From Dehalococcoidia bacterium (GTDB lineage: Bacteria > Chloroflexota > Dehalococcoidia > Lucifugimonadales > Lucifugimonadaceae): a stretch of DNA of 64,000 nt. Positions 8,526-17,239 of the stretch are shown here, in pieces (within the stretch, counting starts at the first letter, position 1; the number at the start of each line of letters is the position of its first letter). The position numbers and the translations under genes were made by a program. Under the pieces are notes generated by a model. It worked only from the letters and a program-made list of their open reading frames with translations. It was not told where the DNA came from and ran no database searches. Location of the stretch: assembly GCA_028285005.1 (NCBI GenBank), contig JANQQP010000006.1, positions 1 through 64,000 on the forward strand, read 5' to 3'.

Positions 8526-9485
8526 ATGCCGAACGTGCTTGTTTTTTCAGGGCCAGCGTTGCCGTTGCTCGACATGGCGAATGAGATGAAGCCGGATGGC
8601 TGGAACCTCAATATCGTCACACCTGACAGCACCGAGGCTGACGTGGAAGCGGGAGCGGCGGAGGCTGACTTTGCGCTGGTTTTCGGGCATGGCGTTTCTG
8701 ACGCTGCGCTGCGGGCCGGCAAGAACCTCAAGCTGGTGCAGCTCTGCTCGGCAGGGTTTGACGGTGTGAACACCGTTCTCGCTGGAGAGCTAGGAATCCC
8801 GGTGGCCAACAACGGCGGAGCTAATGCCATTCCGGTCGCCGAGTACGCGCTGACGTTGATGCTGAGCACGCTCCGGCACGCGGTGATCGCGGACCAGGAC
8901 ACTCGGTCTGGCGATTGGATGCGGCCAGACTTAGATGGCCGCGATACGTGGGAGCTGTTTGGCAAGACGGTTGGGATTGTTGGCGCGGGAAGAATCGGCT
9001 CGACAGTCGCCCAGCTCCTGCGCGGCTTTGAGACAAACACACTCTACGCAGACCCGGTTCAGAGCGAGCGAGCAGAAGGCTTCGGTGCGAAGCGGGTTGA
9101 GCTTGACGAGCTTCTGAGCGAGTCGGACATTGTCACTCTGCACACTCCGCTTGATGACGGCACACGTGGCTTGATCGGTCGTAGAGAACTCGGGCTAATG
9201 AAGCCTTCGGCCATTCTCATCAACACCTGTCGCGGGCCTGTGGTCAACGAAACCGAACTGATCGACGCGTTGCGCGCCAAAGAAATCTGGGCCGCCGGGC
9301 TTGATGTGTTCGAGCAGGAGCCCGTTGACCCCGATAACCCGCTGCTGACGATGGAGAATGTGGTTGTCGGGCCGCATGTTGCAGGCAAGAGCCAGGAAAG
9401 CTATCCGAGGCGTGTAAGGTTTGCGTTCAAGAACATGCAAAAGGTTTGGGACGGAGGCCAACCGGAGAGTTTGGTAGGCGTCTAG
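8526..9485 (+). CDS. D-isomer-specific 2-hydroxyacid dehydrogenase (paralogue 1)
   Basis: A 319-residue NAD(P)-dependent oxidoreductase that interconverts 2-oxoacids and D-2-hydroxyacids. It has a split catalytic domain with a Rossmann insert: GAGRIG at about 153-158, catalytic Arg236 in NTCRGP, Glu265 in DVFEQEP and His284 in GPHVAG. I start at ATG 8526. The open frame extends 114 codons upstream, but that part overlaps the divergent methyltransferase and is not family-like. It is the first of three such genes before 12892. Substrates such as phosphoglycerate, glyoxylate or hydroxypyruvate cannot be distinguished by eye; the lack of an ACT domain argues against feedback-regulated SerA. Confidence 0.92.
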   Translation: MPNVLVFSGPALPLLDMANEMKPDGWNLNIVTPDSTEADVEAGAAEADFALVFGHGVSDAALRAGKNLKLVQLCSAGFDGVNTVLAGELGIPVANNGGANAIPVAEYALTLMLSTLRHAVIADQDTRSGDWMRPDLDGRDTWELFGKTVGIVGAGRIGSTVAQLLRGFETNTLYADPVQSERAEGFGAKRVELDELLSESDIVTLHTPLDDGTRGLIGRRELGLMKPSAILINTCRGPVVNETELIDALRAKEIWAAGLDVFEQEPVDPDNPLLTMENVVVGPHVAGKSQESYPRRVRFAFKNMQKVWDGGQPESLVGV

Positions 9486-9532
9486 AACGACCTCTCGTCG
9501 TGACCGATGAGTTCGTATTTTCTGAAAGGAAG

Positions 9533-10606
9533 ATGATGGCAGACAGCAACATTCGAGTCCTCTACCTGGGTCCGCGGCGCAACATCGCGCACAGCGGAGC
9601 GAATACCGAGCAGCAATCTCGCGCCGTGACAGATATCGGCGGAGAGTTCATCCGCTACGAGGGTGAGTCTGACGGGGAGCTGATCGAGGCTCTCAAGGAC
9701 GCCGATGTCGCCATCAACCAGGGACATGGTTTCAAGCCCGAGTTCTTCCAGCACATGGGCAACAACGGCCGTTGCAAAGGACTCGTGTCGTTCGGCCATG
9801 GCTACGACGCCATGGACCTGCAATCTGCTGTCGACAACGGCGTGGTTCTTTCGAACACGGCTTCATTCGGCACGGAAGAGGTTTCGAACCACACGATCAT
9901 GCTGCTGCTGGTGTGCTCACGAAAGTTCGTGCGGCACAACAACCTGACCAAGAGCGGGACGTGGACGCGCGAACATCTGCCGCCGATGGGCCACCTTTCG
10001 GACCAGACACTCGGGATAATCGGTCTCGGCAACATTGGCCGAGCCGTAGCAAGGAAGGCAAGAGCGTTCGGCCTGCACGTCATCGCCTACGACCCGTTCG
10101 TCTCCTCGTGGGATGCCAAAGAATACGGCGTTGAATCGGTTGCGACGCCGCTCGAACTCGCTCAGCGTTCCGACTACATCTCGCCGCACACCTACCTGAC
10201 TGATGAGACACGGCACATGGTCGGCAAAGAGTTCATCGCTGCGATGAAGCCGACGGCCTATGTGATCAACTGCTCGCGCGGTCCTGTGATCGATGAGCAG
10301 GAGTTGATCAAGGCGCTGCAGGAGGGCCGCATCGCCGGAGCCGGGCTGGATGTGTTCGAGAAGGAGCCGGTCGATCCGGCGAATCCTCTCTTGCGGATGG
10401 AGAATGTGGCGGTCACGAACCACTACGCCTCTTACAGCGAGGTCGCCTGGGAGCGCGGCAATACGCAGCTTGGCGAGGAAGCGGTGCGGATTGCTATCGG
10501 CCAGTGGCCGATGTCACTGATCAATCCTGACGTGCGTTCGACCGTTCCGCCAAGGGCGTGGCCGAAGGAGTGGAAGGTGATCCTGGCGGAGGCTGGCAAG
10601 GGCTAG
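9533..10606 (+). CDS. D-isomer-specific 2-hydroxyacid dehydrogenase (paralogue 2)
   Basis: A 357-residue member of the same family. It shows GLGNIG for NAD binding, Arg in NCSRGP, Glu in DVFEKEP, and a His in an atypical TNHYAS context where most relatives have TPH. It resembles the third paralogue at 11860 more than the first: both share EEVSN, a DP..SSW/APW dinucleotide-loop region and a KEYGVE segment. GAAAGGA at 9524-9530 supports a start at ATG 9533 or 9536. It follows paralogue 1 by 47 bases, so the two are probably in one operon. It likely acts on a sugar-derived or other small 2-oxoacid. Confidence 0.92.
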   Translation: MMADSNIRVLYLGPRRNIAHSGANTEQQSRAVTDIGGEFIRYEGESDGELIEALKDADVAINQGHGFKPEFFQHMGNNGRCKGLVSFGHGYDAMDLQSAVDNGVVLSNTASFGTEEVSNHTIMLLLVCSRKFVRHNNLTKSGTWTREHLPPMGHLSDQTLGIIGLGNIGRAVARKARAFGLHVIAYDPFVSSWDAKEYGVESVATPLELAQRSDYISPHTYLTDETRHMVGKEFIAAMKPTAYVINCSRGPVIDEQELIKALQEGRIAGAGLDVFEKEPVDPANPLLRMENVAVTNHYASYSEVAWERGNTQLGEEAVRIAIGQWPMSLINPDVRSTVPPRAWPKEWKVILAEAGKG

Positions 10607-10671
10607 ACGGCTCAGAACCCGAGTTCGCCAATGACGTCGGGGTTCCGGTGGGCACGTGGTCTAATGACGCC

Positions 10672-11706
10672 ATGCTCAATTCGTTCCCGGACCCTTACGA
10701 TGCCGACTACGTAGACGTCCGGACGCTGCCTGATGCCGAAGACGTTCCGGCGGAAGTCCTGGCGGCGTATGGTGTTGAAGGTGCATCGGTCACCCGCCTC
10801 ACGACCGGATCATTCAACATTCACTTCAAAGTTGAATCTAGCCGCGGAGTTTTCGATCTTCGGCGCAGCAACCGGCCGATCAACCGCAGCAACCTGCTCT
10901 ACGAGGCAGAGTTCCTGAGCCGCCTGCACGGCAAAGGCTTTACGGCCGCCCCGGACCCTGTAGCTACGCGTGACGGAGACCTGAATTTCTGGACCGGCGA
11001 TAGCGGGTGGACGTTGTTCAACTGGGTGGAGGAGGCGTCGGGGCCTCCAAACCTGACCGTCACAGAAGGGCGCATCGATTCGGCGGCACAGACTCTGGCC
11101 GCTATCCACGAAGCCACAGCGGACTTCGAACCCAGGTCGCGGCGTGGAGACTGGCCGATCTTCTCTAAGCCAGAAGAGTGGGTTGCGAGGTGGGCGCATC
11201 GATCGGACACACTGGCACAGCACCTGGTTGACGAGGGCCATGTCGAAGACGGCGAGGACCTGCGTCGGCTGTCGAGTCTTGTGACGAAGCAGATTGCTGA
11301 GGTCGACTTCAGCCTGCTACAGAGATTTGGCTGTCACGGCGACTACCGTATGAAAAACGTCCGGTTTCAGGGCGACGATGTATCGACCGTATTCGATTTC
11401 GATATCGCAATGATGTCGACCCGGTTGTTCGACCTCGGCGGGGCCGTGACACGCTTCTCGCCGATGGCCGGAGGCACAAGCGCTCCGCAAGCTGACGTTG
11501 AGCCTGGTGCGAGATTGCTTAGTGTCTACGACCAATCTTTGCCACTCACAGACTATGAGTGGAAAGTGCTGCCGGTCTTTATCCGTTGGCGCCTGATCAG
11601 AGACGTCAACGCGTACTTTGACCGCTGGTGGCTTCCGGTCGCAGACACAGTCCGGTCGCTCTTCAACGGTGCTGCCAACGAGATGGTGGAGCGAGCCCGC
11701 CCGTAG
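10672..11706 (+). CDS. APH/homoserine kinase type II-like kinase
   Basis: A 344-residue protein with the protein-kinase-like APH fold: an N-lobe glycine/serine loop LTTGSFNIHF, a long linker, catalytic loop CHGDYRMKN (HGDxxxxN, Brenner motif) and metal-binding DFD in TVFDFDIA. Families with this fold phosphorylate hydroxyl groups of small molecules, including homoserine (ThrB2), choline and aminoglycosides. Its position between two hydroxyacid dehydrogenases suggests a metabolite kinase in a catabolic route rather than antibiotic resistance. I use ATG 10672; an in-frame start at 10558 would overlap the upstream dehydrogenase by 49 bases and adds a low-complexity Gly-rich leader. Confidence 0.8.
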   Translation: MLNSFPDPYDADYVDVRTLPDAEDVPAEVLAAYGVEGASVTRLTTGSFNIHFKVESSRGVFDLRRSNRPINRSNLLYEAEFLSRLHGKGFTAAPDPVATRDGDLNFWTGDSGWTLFNWVEEASGPPNLTVTEGRIDSAAQTLAAIHEATADFEPRSRRGDWPIFSKPEEWVARWAHRSDTLAQHLVDEGHVEDGEDLRRLSSLVTKQIAEVDFSLLQRFGCHGDYRMKNVRFQGDDVSTVFDFDIAMMSTRLFDLGGAVTRFSPMAGGTSAPQADVEPGARLLSVYDQSLPLTDYEWKVLPVFIRWRLIRDVNAYFDRWWLPVADTVRSLFNGAANEMVERARP

Positions 11707-11713
11707 CCGGCGG

Positions 11714-11729
11714 ATCACCGGACGGTGAT
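11714..11729. repeat. Short hairpin after kinase gene
   Basis: A six-base inverted repeat (11714-11719 with 11724-11729, four-base loop) sits eight bases after the kinase stop. No T-run follows, so it is at best a weak terminator or an mRNA 3' stabiliser. Confidence 0.35.
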
Positions 11730-11859
11730 GACAGCGCGGTGAGTCGGAGTTAAGTTATCGCTCACGAATGCCAGCGAAGCCGTTCGCTCTCGGCAATTAG
11801 CGCGCCAAACTCAGACGCACAGAACAGGGCCAGAAAGTCCTGTGAGGAGATCCAGCTAG

Positions 11860-12891
11860 ATGGCAACACAGAGAGTAGTTGTACTTGGCGGAGACGTTAA
11901 CGACCCGCTTGAGCATGAGCGTGCCGAGATGGCTGACCTCGATGTCGAGTTTGTCCAGGTAGCGCCCGACAGTGAGGGTGAGGCGATGGAAGCGGTGAAA
12001 GACGCCGATGCCATCATGATGCGCGGCAACTGGGGAACGGAACAGGTGATCAAGGCAACCGATCACTGCCAGGTGCTGGCGGTCTATTCGCACGGCTTCA
12101 ACCACATCGACGTCGACGCCTGCACAGACGAGGGGATCATTCTCACGAACGGCGCCGGGATGTGTGCAGAAGAGGTCTCGAACCAGGCCGTGACGATGAT
12201 TCTCGCCCTGAACCGCCAGATCGTGCAGACAACGAACGACCTTCGGAACGGTATCTGGGATGGCTCACGAGCACGGCCGATCGGCGCGATCGACGAACAG
12301 ACGCTCGGCGTCATTGGGTTCGGGAATATCGGCCGGCAGGTGGCACGCAAGCTCGGTCTTGGCTGGCGCATGGAGACGCTGGTGTACGACCCCTACACGG
12401 CGCCCTGGATAGTCAAAGAGTACGGTGTCGAGCAGGTGTTCGAGCTGAACGAGTTATTCGAACGTTCCGACTACATCTCGGTGCAGGTCCCGCTGAATAA
12501 AGAGACCTACCACATGATCGGCAAAGAGCAGTTCGATGTGATGAAGCCGTCCGCATTCTTTGTCAACGTCTGCCGCGGCTCGGTGGTGAACGAGCCGGAG
12601 CTGATCGAAGCGTTGCAGCAGGGAAAGATGCGCGGCGCTGGTCTCGATGTGTTTGAGCAGGAGCCGGCCGACCCGAACAACCCGTTGTTCCAGATGCACA
12701 ACGTCATCACGGCTCCTCACCTTGCCGGCAACTCGGTCAGGGCGGCATGGTTGAACAGGCAGCGGGCTTCGCAGCAAGTGGCGGCAGTGCTGCGAGGGAA
12801 TTGGCCGACCGCGGCTCAGAACCCTGAAGTTGCGTCCAAGCTGCCTGCCAAGAGCCGGATGCTGGCGTCAGCGGGCAAGGTCAATGGCTAA
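11860..12891 (+). CDS. D-isomer-specific 2-hydroxyacid dehydrogenase (paralogue 3)
   Basis: A 343-residue enzyme with GFGNIG, Arg in NVCRGS, Glu in DVFEQEP and His in TAPHLAG. It is the close relative of paralogue 2. It begins 153 bases after the kinase, preceded by GAGGAGA at 11844-11850, and is followed by a strong perfect hairpin. It may be separately transcribed but belongs to the same functional block. The exact 2-oxoacid or hydroxyacid substrate is unknown. Having three non-identical copies together suggests sequential or parallel steps rather than simple redundancy. Confidence 0.92.
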   Translation: MATQRVVVLGGDVNDPLEHERAEMADLDVEFVQVAPDSEGEAMEAVKDADAIMMRGNWGTEQVIKATDHCQVLAVYSHGFNHIDVDACTDEGIILTNGAGMCAEEVSNQAVTMILALNRQIVQTTNDLRNGIWDGSRARPIGAIDEQTLGVIGFGNIGRQVARKLGLGWRMETLVYDPYTAPWIVKEYGVEQVFELNELFERSDYISVQVPLNKETYHMIGKEQFDVMKPSAFFVNVCRGSVVNEPELIEALQQGKMRGAGLDVFEQEPADPNNPLFQMHNVITAPHLAGNSVRAAWLNRQRASQQVAAVLRGNWPTAAQNPEVASKLPAKSRMLASAGKVNG

Positions 12892-12917
12892 CTGCCGATC
12901 AGTCAATTAGACGAAGA

Positions 12918-12943
12918 GAAGGCACCTGGATCCAGGTGCCTTC
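12918..12943 (+). terminator. Perfect 26-base palindrome, probable terminator
   Basis: Bases 12918-12930 are the exact reverse complement of 12931-12943, forming a 13-bp stem (tight loop in practice), 26 bases after the dehydrogenase stop. A T-rich tail (TTCTTGTCTTTG) follows on the + strand. It probably ends the dehydrogenase transcript. Confidence 0.75.
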
Positions 12944-13095
12944 TTGTCTTTGTCCTCTAGATCGGTTTTGCCGCCGCATGCGCCAATCATCCGTCCGGTT
13001 GAGCCGAGCGGGTCATCGGTCGTCAGCCCTTCGCATAACCGCAGTGGGTGTTGGCTCGGATTCGACTCTATGCGAACGGACCCACAATCTCCTGT

Positions 13096-13656
13096 ATGGG
13101 GAATTTCCGCAAACTGAAGAAGCGAACGGTGGCGACCGACATCGCCATTCTTGGAGCCGTACTAGTCATATTCGTTGCGGGCGTGTTTTTCGAATCCCGC
13201 CGATCTGGCAGGGAAGCTCCGCAGGTTGCGCCCGGAGTTGGCGCCGTCACATTCCCAACTCCAGGCGAACAGTCAGAAGCGGCGGACACTGACGACCCCG
13301 AATCGACGGCAATATCTGAACCAACCTCCACGTCGGAGCCCGAACCGACAGCCACTCCCACGATAGTGGTCCCCGCAGGAACGCCGGACCCTGAGTCGGT
13401 TGGCAAGACAGTCTTCCTGAACGTCGACGGTATTGAGAACGAGTCCGTAGTTGAGGGTGCGGACGTCACGTTGACCGGTACGACTACGCCGGACGCACTG
13501 CTGTCGGTCAATGGTGAGACGGTAGAGGTTGATCTAAACGGCACATTCGTTTTCGAACTTGAACTCGAACCAGGGCCGAACTTCGTAGAGATCGTGTCGA
13601 GCAACTTGAGGGGCCAGGAGACGACCCGCGTTATTAGCGTGGTTTCGATTCAGTAA
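13096..13656 (+). CDS. Membrane-anchored protein with Ig-like (glucodextranase B-like) domain
   Basis: A 186-residue protein. A short basic cytoplasmic leader (KLKKR) is followed by one transmembrane helix (about 17-33), a Ser/Thr/Pro/Glu-rich linker (about 50-100), and a C-terminal beta domain with a GADVTLTGTTTP...SVNGETVEV...GTF pattern. That pattern is typical of bacterial Ig-like/glucodextranase B-like domains. The linker and topology place the domain outside the cell. I choose ATG 13096; GTG 13048 is in frame but adds an arbitrary leader. It is the first of three surface-protein genes on this strand, 10 bases before the DUF5666 gene. Confidence 0.75.
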   Translation: MGNFRKLKKRTVATDIAILGAVLVIFVAGVFFESRRSGREAPQVAPGVGAVTFPTPGEQSEAADTDDPESTAISEPTSTSEPEPTATPTIVVPAGTPDPESVGKTVFLNVDGIENESVVEGADVTLTGTTTPDALLSVNGETVEVDLNGTFVFELELEPGPNFVEIVSSNLRGQETTRVISVVSIQ

Positions 13657-13666
13657 GGACCACTCG

Positions 13667-15526
13667 ATGATGAACAGCACATCGATTTCCCATTTCATTC
13701 CAGTACGAACTAACCACACAAGGGCGCTGTCCCTGCTGGCAGCGGTACTGGTCTCATTCGCCTTTATTGCCCTTCTTGCGCCTGCTGCAAAGGCAGACGA
13801 CGATGATGATGACAGGCGCGGGCTCAGCGGCACAGTGATGTCTGTCGACTCCACCTCGCTGCGAGTCGCGGTCAGGTCTGGACTCAAGACAGTCTTCGTT
13901 GACGCTGACACAACTATCAGGCGCGGCAAAGAGAACATAGAACTTTCAGACGTGACTCCGGGTGACCGGATCTCGGCACAGCTCGAGCCGCTGATCATGG
14001 ACCAGTTGCTTGCCACCAAGATCAAGGTACGAGGCAAGACAAACGTCAAGAAGATCGAGCATCTGACTGGTGTGGTCGTCGAGCGAACGGAACGCAGCTT
14101 CATGCTGACAGACCGGACCGGCCGGTCCGTCGAGGTGGAAGTCGACGATGATGAGGTGCCTGAGGTTGCTGATGTGGTTACGACTATCGTCGAGGCTGAC
14201 CTGAGGACTGGAAGACGTGAGGCCAGGCAGGTCGACAAGGTTGAGAAGATTGTCGAGCGTCTCGAGAATTCACTTTCGAAGCAGTTCGACAAGGCTCGTG
14301 CCAACGTTGTGAAGAGGCTCATAGACGAGAGCGCCCGACAGCATCTGAACACGCTTAACCAGACTCTCGATGAGGTGGAAGCTGACACAAAGGTAAAGAT
14401 CGAAGCGGCGCTGACGAAGTTCAGGACCGACTATGCCGCCGTTGCAGAGCGTGTTGGTAACGCACCACCTGAAGAGACATACACCGGGACCATTTCAGAA
14501 ATCACCGGGTCGACGGCAACGATCAGCTCATCAACTGGAGCGGGTTCCAGGACCTTCACTGTTGTCGCCGAGACCCAGATCATCATCGATGGCGCAGGCA
14601 CGGCCAGCACCGTTGACCTGTCGCCAGGACAGTCCGTAGCTGTGAGTTTCGTACCGGTTACGAATGGGGATCCGGTCGCTATCCGCATTGAGGTGCTACC
14701 GCCAGCGCTCCCGCCCGTCGTGGTGGACACCGTTGAAGATCTGAGTGATGGCGTGATCGAAGGTGACATCACTGTAGTTGAGACGGATCAGCCCTCTGAC
14801 TCAACTGTCATCATTGTTGAGGAAAACGGAAGCGGAGACACGATCGGCGTAGAGGTGACCGATAGCACGACTGTCACTGTGGATGGCAGTTCGACCACGG
14901 CCGATCAACTGGCGGCCGATCAGACGGTTGAAGTGACGGTTGGAGACGACGGAATCACGGCTGAGACTGTCGTTGCTTCCAGCCAGCGTCCGCCTGAGCA
15001 GGAAGTCAACATATCAGGAGTTGTGTCGGCCACAGATCCCGACCGGCGCGTGATCGTCGTTACGCCTCCGGCCGGTGAGCCGGTTCGCCTTGAAGTACGC
15101 ACCGACGCGGTTGTGACGATCAATGGAGTACCCGTTCCCTTGAGCGATGTTTCGGAACTGGACATCGTCCTGGACTCAAGCCGCCACACGGTTGAGTCAC
15201 TGATGGTCACGAGACTGTCGATCGTCCGGCCGTCATCAAGCGGCCAGCAGACCTCTTCGACCGAGTCAAGCACACCGGACGCCACGCCAGGGCCGAGCGG
15301 CTCGGGCGACAGTACGACTCCAGAGTCAGTGACCACACAGCCGTTCTCGGTGACCGGATTCCTGAAGTCATTCGATGGCGACTTCATCGTGCTGGATGGC
15401 ATGAGTCTGCCGAAGAGCTCTGGCTTCAGCCTGCCGGCGGGAGTGACTGCCGGATCACAGGTCAACCTGATGTTTACCGTTGCGGAGAACGGCGACGTGG
15501 TGTTGACGGGGATCCAGGCTCCGTAG
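13667..15526 (+). CDS. Secreted multi-domain DUF5666 protein
   Basis: A 619-residue exported protein. It has a signal peptide with probable cleavage after APAAKA (about residue 43), immediately followed by a run of six Asp. At least four small beta modules then repeat the pattern G-x-V-x-S-V-D ... T.I ... DL..G..V, as in DUF5666 (OB-like domains): near 52-115, 138-175, 280-345 and from 455 on. A charged helical stretch lies at about 185-265 and an S/T/P-rich linker at about 520-560, before a final module. No catalytic motif is visible. The role is unknown, perhaps cell-surface or matrix binding. It is tightly linked to the neighbouring anchored proteins. Confidence 0.78.
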   Translation: MMNSTSISHFIPVRTNHTRALSLLAAVLVSFAFIALLAPAAKADDDDDDRRGLSGTVMSVDSTSLRVAVRSGLKTVFVDADTTIRRGKENIELSDVTPGDRISAQLEPLIMDQLLATKIKVRGKTNVKKIEHLTGVVVERTERSFMLTDRTGRSVEVEVDDDEVPEVADVVTTIVEADLRTGRREARQVDKVEKIVERLENSLSKQFDKARANVVKRLIDESARQHLNTLNQTLDEVEADTKVKIEAALTKFRTDYAAVAERVGNAPPEETYTGTISEITGSTATISSSTGAGSRTFTVVAETQIIIDGAGTASTVDLSPGQSVAVSFVPVTNGDPVAIRIEVLPPALPPVVVDTVEDLSDGVIEGDITVVETDQPSDSTVIIVEENGSGDTIGVEVTDSTTVTVDGSSTTADQLAADQTVEVTVGDDGITAETVVASSQRPPEQEVNISGVVSATDPDRRVIVVTPPAGEPVRLEVRTDAVVTINGVPVPLSDVSELDIVLDSSRHTVESLMVTRLSIVRPSSSGQQTSSTESSTPDATPGPSGSGDSTTPESVTTQPFSVTGFLKSFDGDFIVLDGMSLPKSSGFSLPAGVTAGSQVNLMFTVAENGDVVLTGIQAP

Positions 15527-15596
15527 TCTCGAATGATGCGTTCGCAGCGGCGGTTTTTGGTGCTATCTGGCACGCACCGCCGTTGCGGCAACCGCA

Positions 15597-15632
15597 GCAT
15601 TGAGCCCGAGCCCTGAGTTGCGGGCTCAATGC
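15597..15632. repeat. 12-bp perfect inverted repeat
   Basis: Bases 15597-15608 and 15621-15632 are exact reverse complements with a 12-base loop. It sits between the DUF5666 gene and the next surface-protein gene. No U-run follows, so it could be a factor-assisted terminator or an attenuating hairpin in the leader of the gene at 15667. Confidence 0.6.
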
Positions 15633-15666
15633 CGTTCATTCGAATGCTCCCGGCGGTCTGGACAAA

Positions 15667-16782
15667 ATGCGCTATCGTCTGACCGTAGTCTCAGTGATCG
15701 CGGCCGCTCTTGCGGCGGCCGGGCTTGTGTTCGCGCTAAGCCAGAACGACGACGGACCGTCGGAACGTTCGCAGCCAGAGTTGTTCTCGGAAGGACTGGG
15801 CCTGGTTGGCGCTTTCACCGCCACTGCCGAGGCCGGCGGAGCAGCCCTCGACCCCACGGCCATCGCGACACCAGGCGCCACATCCAGCGGACCTGATCCG
15901 GCTTCAACTTCGGAGCGGGACGATCAAGGCGCAGATGGCAATGCGACAAGCCCCGAGGGTGCGCAGCTTTCGACCGCCGTTTCCGCGGAAGGTGACCGAG
16001 TCACCATTGAACTCACTGGTGCAGCGCCGGGTGAGGCGTTCCAGGTCACTGTCGACGGTTCTCCAGTCGAAGCACCTGGAGCGACGGCCGACTCAAGTGG
16101 AACTGCAGTATTCGAGCTCAGCATCCCCGGCGGTTCGGGCAACTCGTTCGAGTTGGTTGTCACTGGACCGGAATTAGGCGCGAGATCGACTCGAATTGAT
16201 CTGCCGGTTACGCAACCGGGCATCGTTGTGAATCCCGAGATGCCTGAGCCCGGCCAGTCGGTGACGATCGATGCCGATGGCTTTCAACCAGGCGAGAAGC
16301 TGACGATAACTTTCGGTGGTGAGGACCTGGCGAGCGGGATCGCGGGCCAGGATGGCAGCTTCAGCATGACTACTGGATTGCCTGATCTGCCGGTTCCCTC
16401 TAGTGGTATGGATGGGTTGCGGGTCGAAGGCGATCGGGGCTCGATGGCCACTACGGATTTCTCTGTGCCGGCGAACCCCAGTGCTGGCGGACCGCCCGAG
16501 TCAGTCGGTGGCGGGCAGAGTGCCACAGTCAGCGAAACCCCTGAACAAGAACCCGTCGTTGCAGATTCAATACCGTCCTGGATCTACATCGCCATTGGAG
16601 CCATAGCGGCGTGGCTGGCAATTCTCACACTGTGGGTTTATCGATTAGACCGGGACAGGGAATTCCAGTTCAAGTTCCTGCGGCGGGTAATCAGCGACCT
16701 CACTTCGAGTAGAGAGCCAGCGATCGAACCCACGGATGAAGATCGGTCATCGAGAGCGGACGGCGAAGACCAAGCGGCCTGA
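15667..16782 (+). CDS. Cell-surface protein with two membrane segments and Ig-like domains
   Basis: A 371-residue protein. An N-terminal hydrophobic segment (about 5-24, signal or anchor) is followed by a Thr/Ala/Asp-rich linker. Two beta-sandwich-like modules follow: about 100-175 (VTIELTGAAPGEAF.. with DSSGTAVFEL) and about 185-265 (PEPGQSVTIDADGFQPGE, an IPT/Ig-like pattern). After a second linker there is a transmembrane helix (about 305-325) and a charged cytoplasmic tail of about 45 residues. The topology suggests an external sensor or adhesin anchored at its C terminus. No homologue recognised with confidence. It is downstream of the DUF5666 gene, separated by a hairpin. Confidence 0.65.
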   Translation: MRYRLTVVSVIAAALAAAGLVFALSQNDDGPSERSQPELFSEGLGLVGAFTATAEAGGAALDPTAIATPGATSSGPDPASTSERDDQGADGNATSPEGAQLSTAVSAEGDRVTIELTGAAPGEAFQVTVDGSPVEAPGATADSSGTAVFELSIPGGSGNSFELVVTGPELGARSTRIDLPVTQPGIVVNPEMPEPGQSVTIDADGFQPGEKLTITFGGEDLASGIAGQDGSFSMTTGLPDLPVPSSGMDGLRVEGDRGSMATTDFSVPANPSAGGPPESVGGGQSATVSETPEQEPVVADSIPSWIYIAIGAIAAWLAILTLWVYRLDRDREFQFKFLRRVISDLTSSREPAIEPTDEDRSSRADGEDQAA

Positions 16783-16806
16783 CTCAGGCTAGCCACCACT
16801 TCGTCG

Positions 16807-17229
16807 CTAGGACTGGTCGCTCTCTCGCATAACCACTACTGATTCGCTAACCAGCTCTCGTAGCACCTTGATGTCCACGTCTGAAAGACGGTTGATGTAG
16901 AGGCAGGACTTCCCGGTCTTGTGCTTACCGAGTTTGGCCATCAGCTCGTCGTACCGATCGAACCCGGGCATGATGTAGATCGTTAGGTTTCTCTTGCGAG
17001 GTGAGAAGCCAGTTAAAAGCATCTCGCCACTGTGACCTGAGGCGTAGGTGTACTTGTACTTGCCGAAACCTACGATACTGTCGCCCCACATTGCGCCTTC
17101 TTCGCCCGTTATTTCAGACATCATCGATAGCAGGTGCTCGCAGTCCTGCCGCTTCTCTTCCGGCTCGACCGTTGCAATGAAGTCCGCCACGCTCGAATCG
17201 TTCTTCTTCGTCTTGAGTTCGTATGCCAT
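16807..17229 (-). CDS. DUF1801 domain protein
   Basis: A 140-residue protein of the DUF1801 family (YdhG-like alpha/beta fold): a helical N-terminal half with ADFIATVEPEEKRQD, then MWGDSIVGFGKYKYTY, a NLTIYIMPGF strand and KSCLYINRLSDVD. The function is unknown; distant resemblance to frataxin-like folds has been noted for this family. I choose ATG 17229 because a GAGGG lies four bases upstream and the gene starts 10 bases after the CehA-like gene stop, so the two are an operon. A longer frame from 17352 would overlap that gene. Confidence 0.85.
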   Translation of the reverse strand: MAYELKTKKNDSSVADFIATVEPEEKRQDCEHLLSMMSEITGEEGAMWGDSIVGFGKYKYTYASGHSGEMLLTGFSPRKRNLTIYIMPGFDRYDELMAKLGKHKTGKSCLYINRLSDVDIKVLRELVSESVVVMRESDQS

Positions 17230-17239
17230 TAATCCCTCG

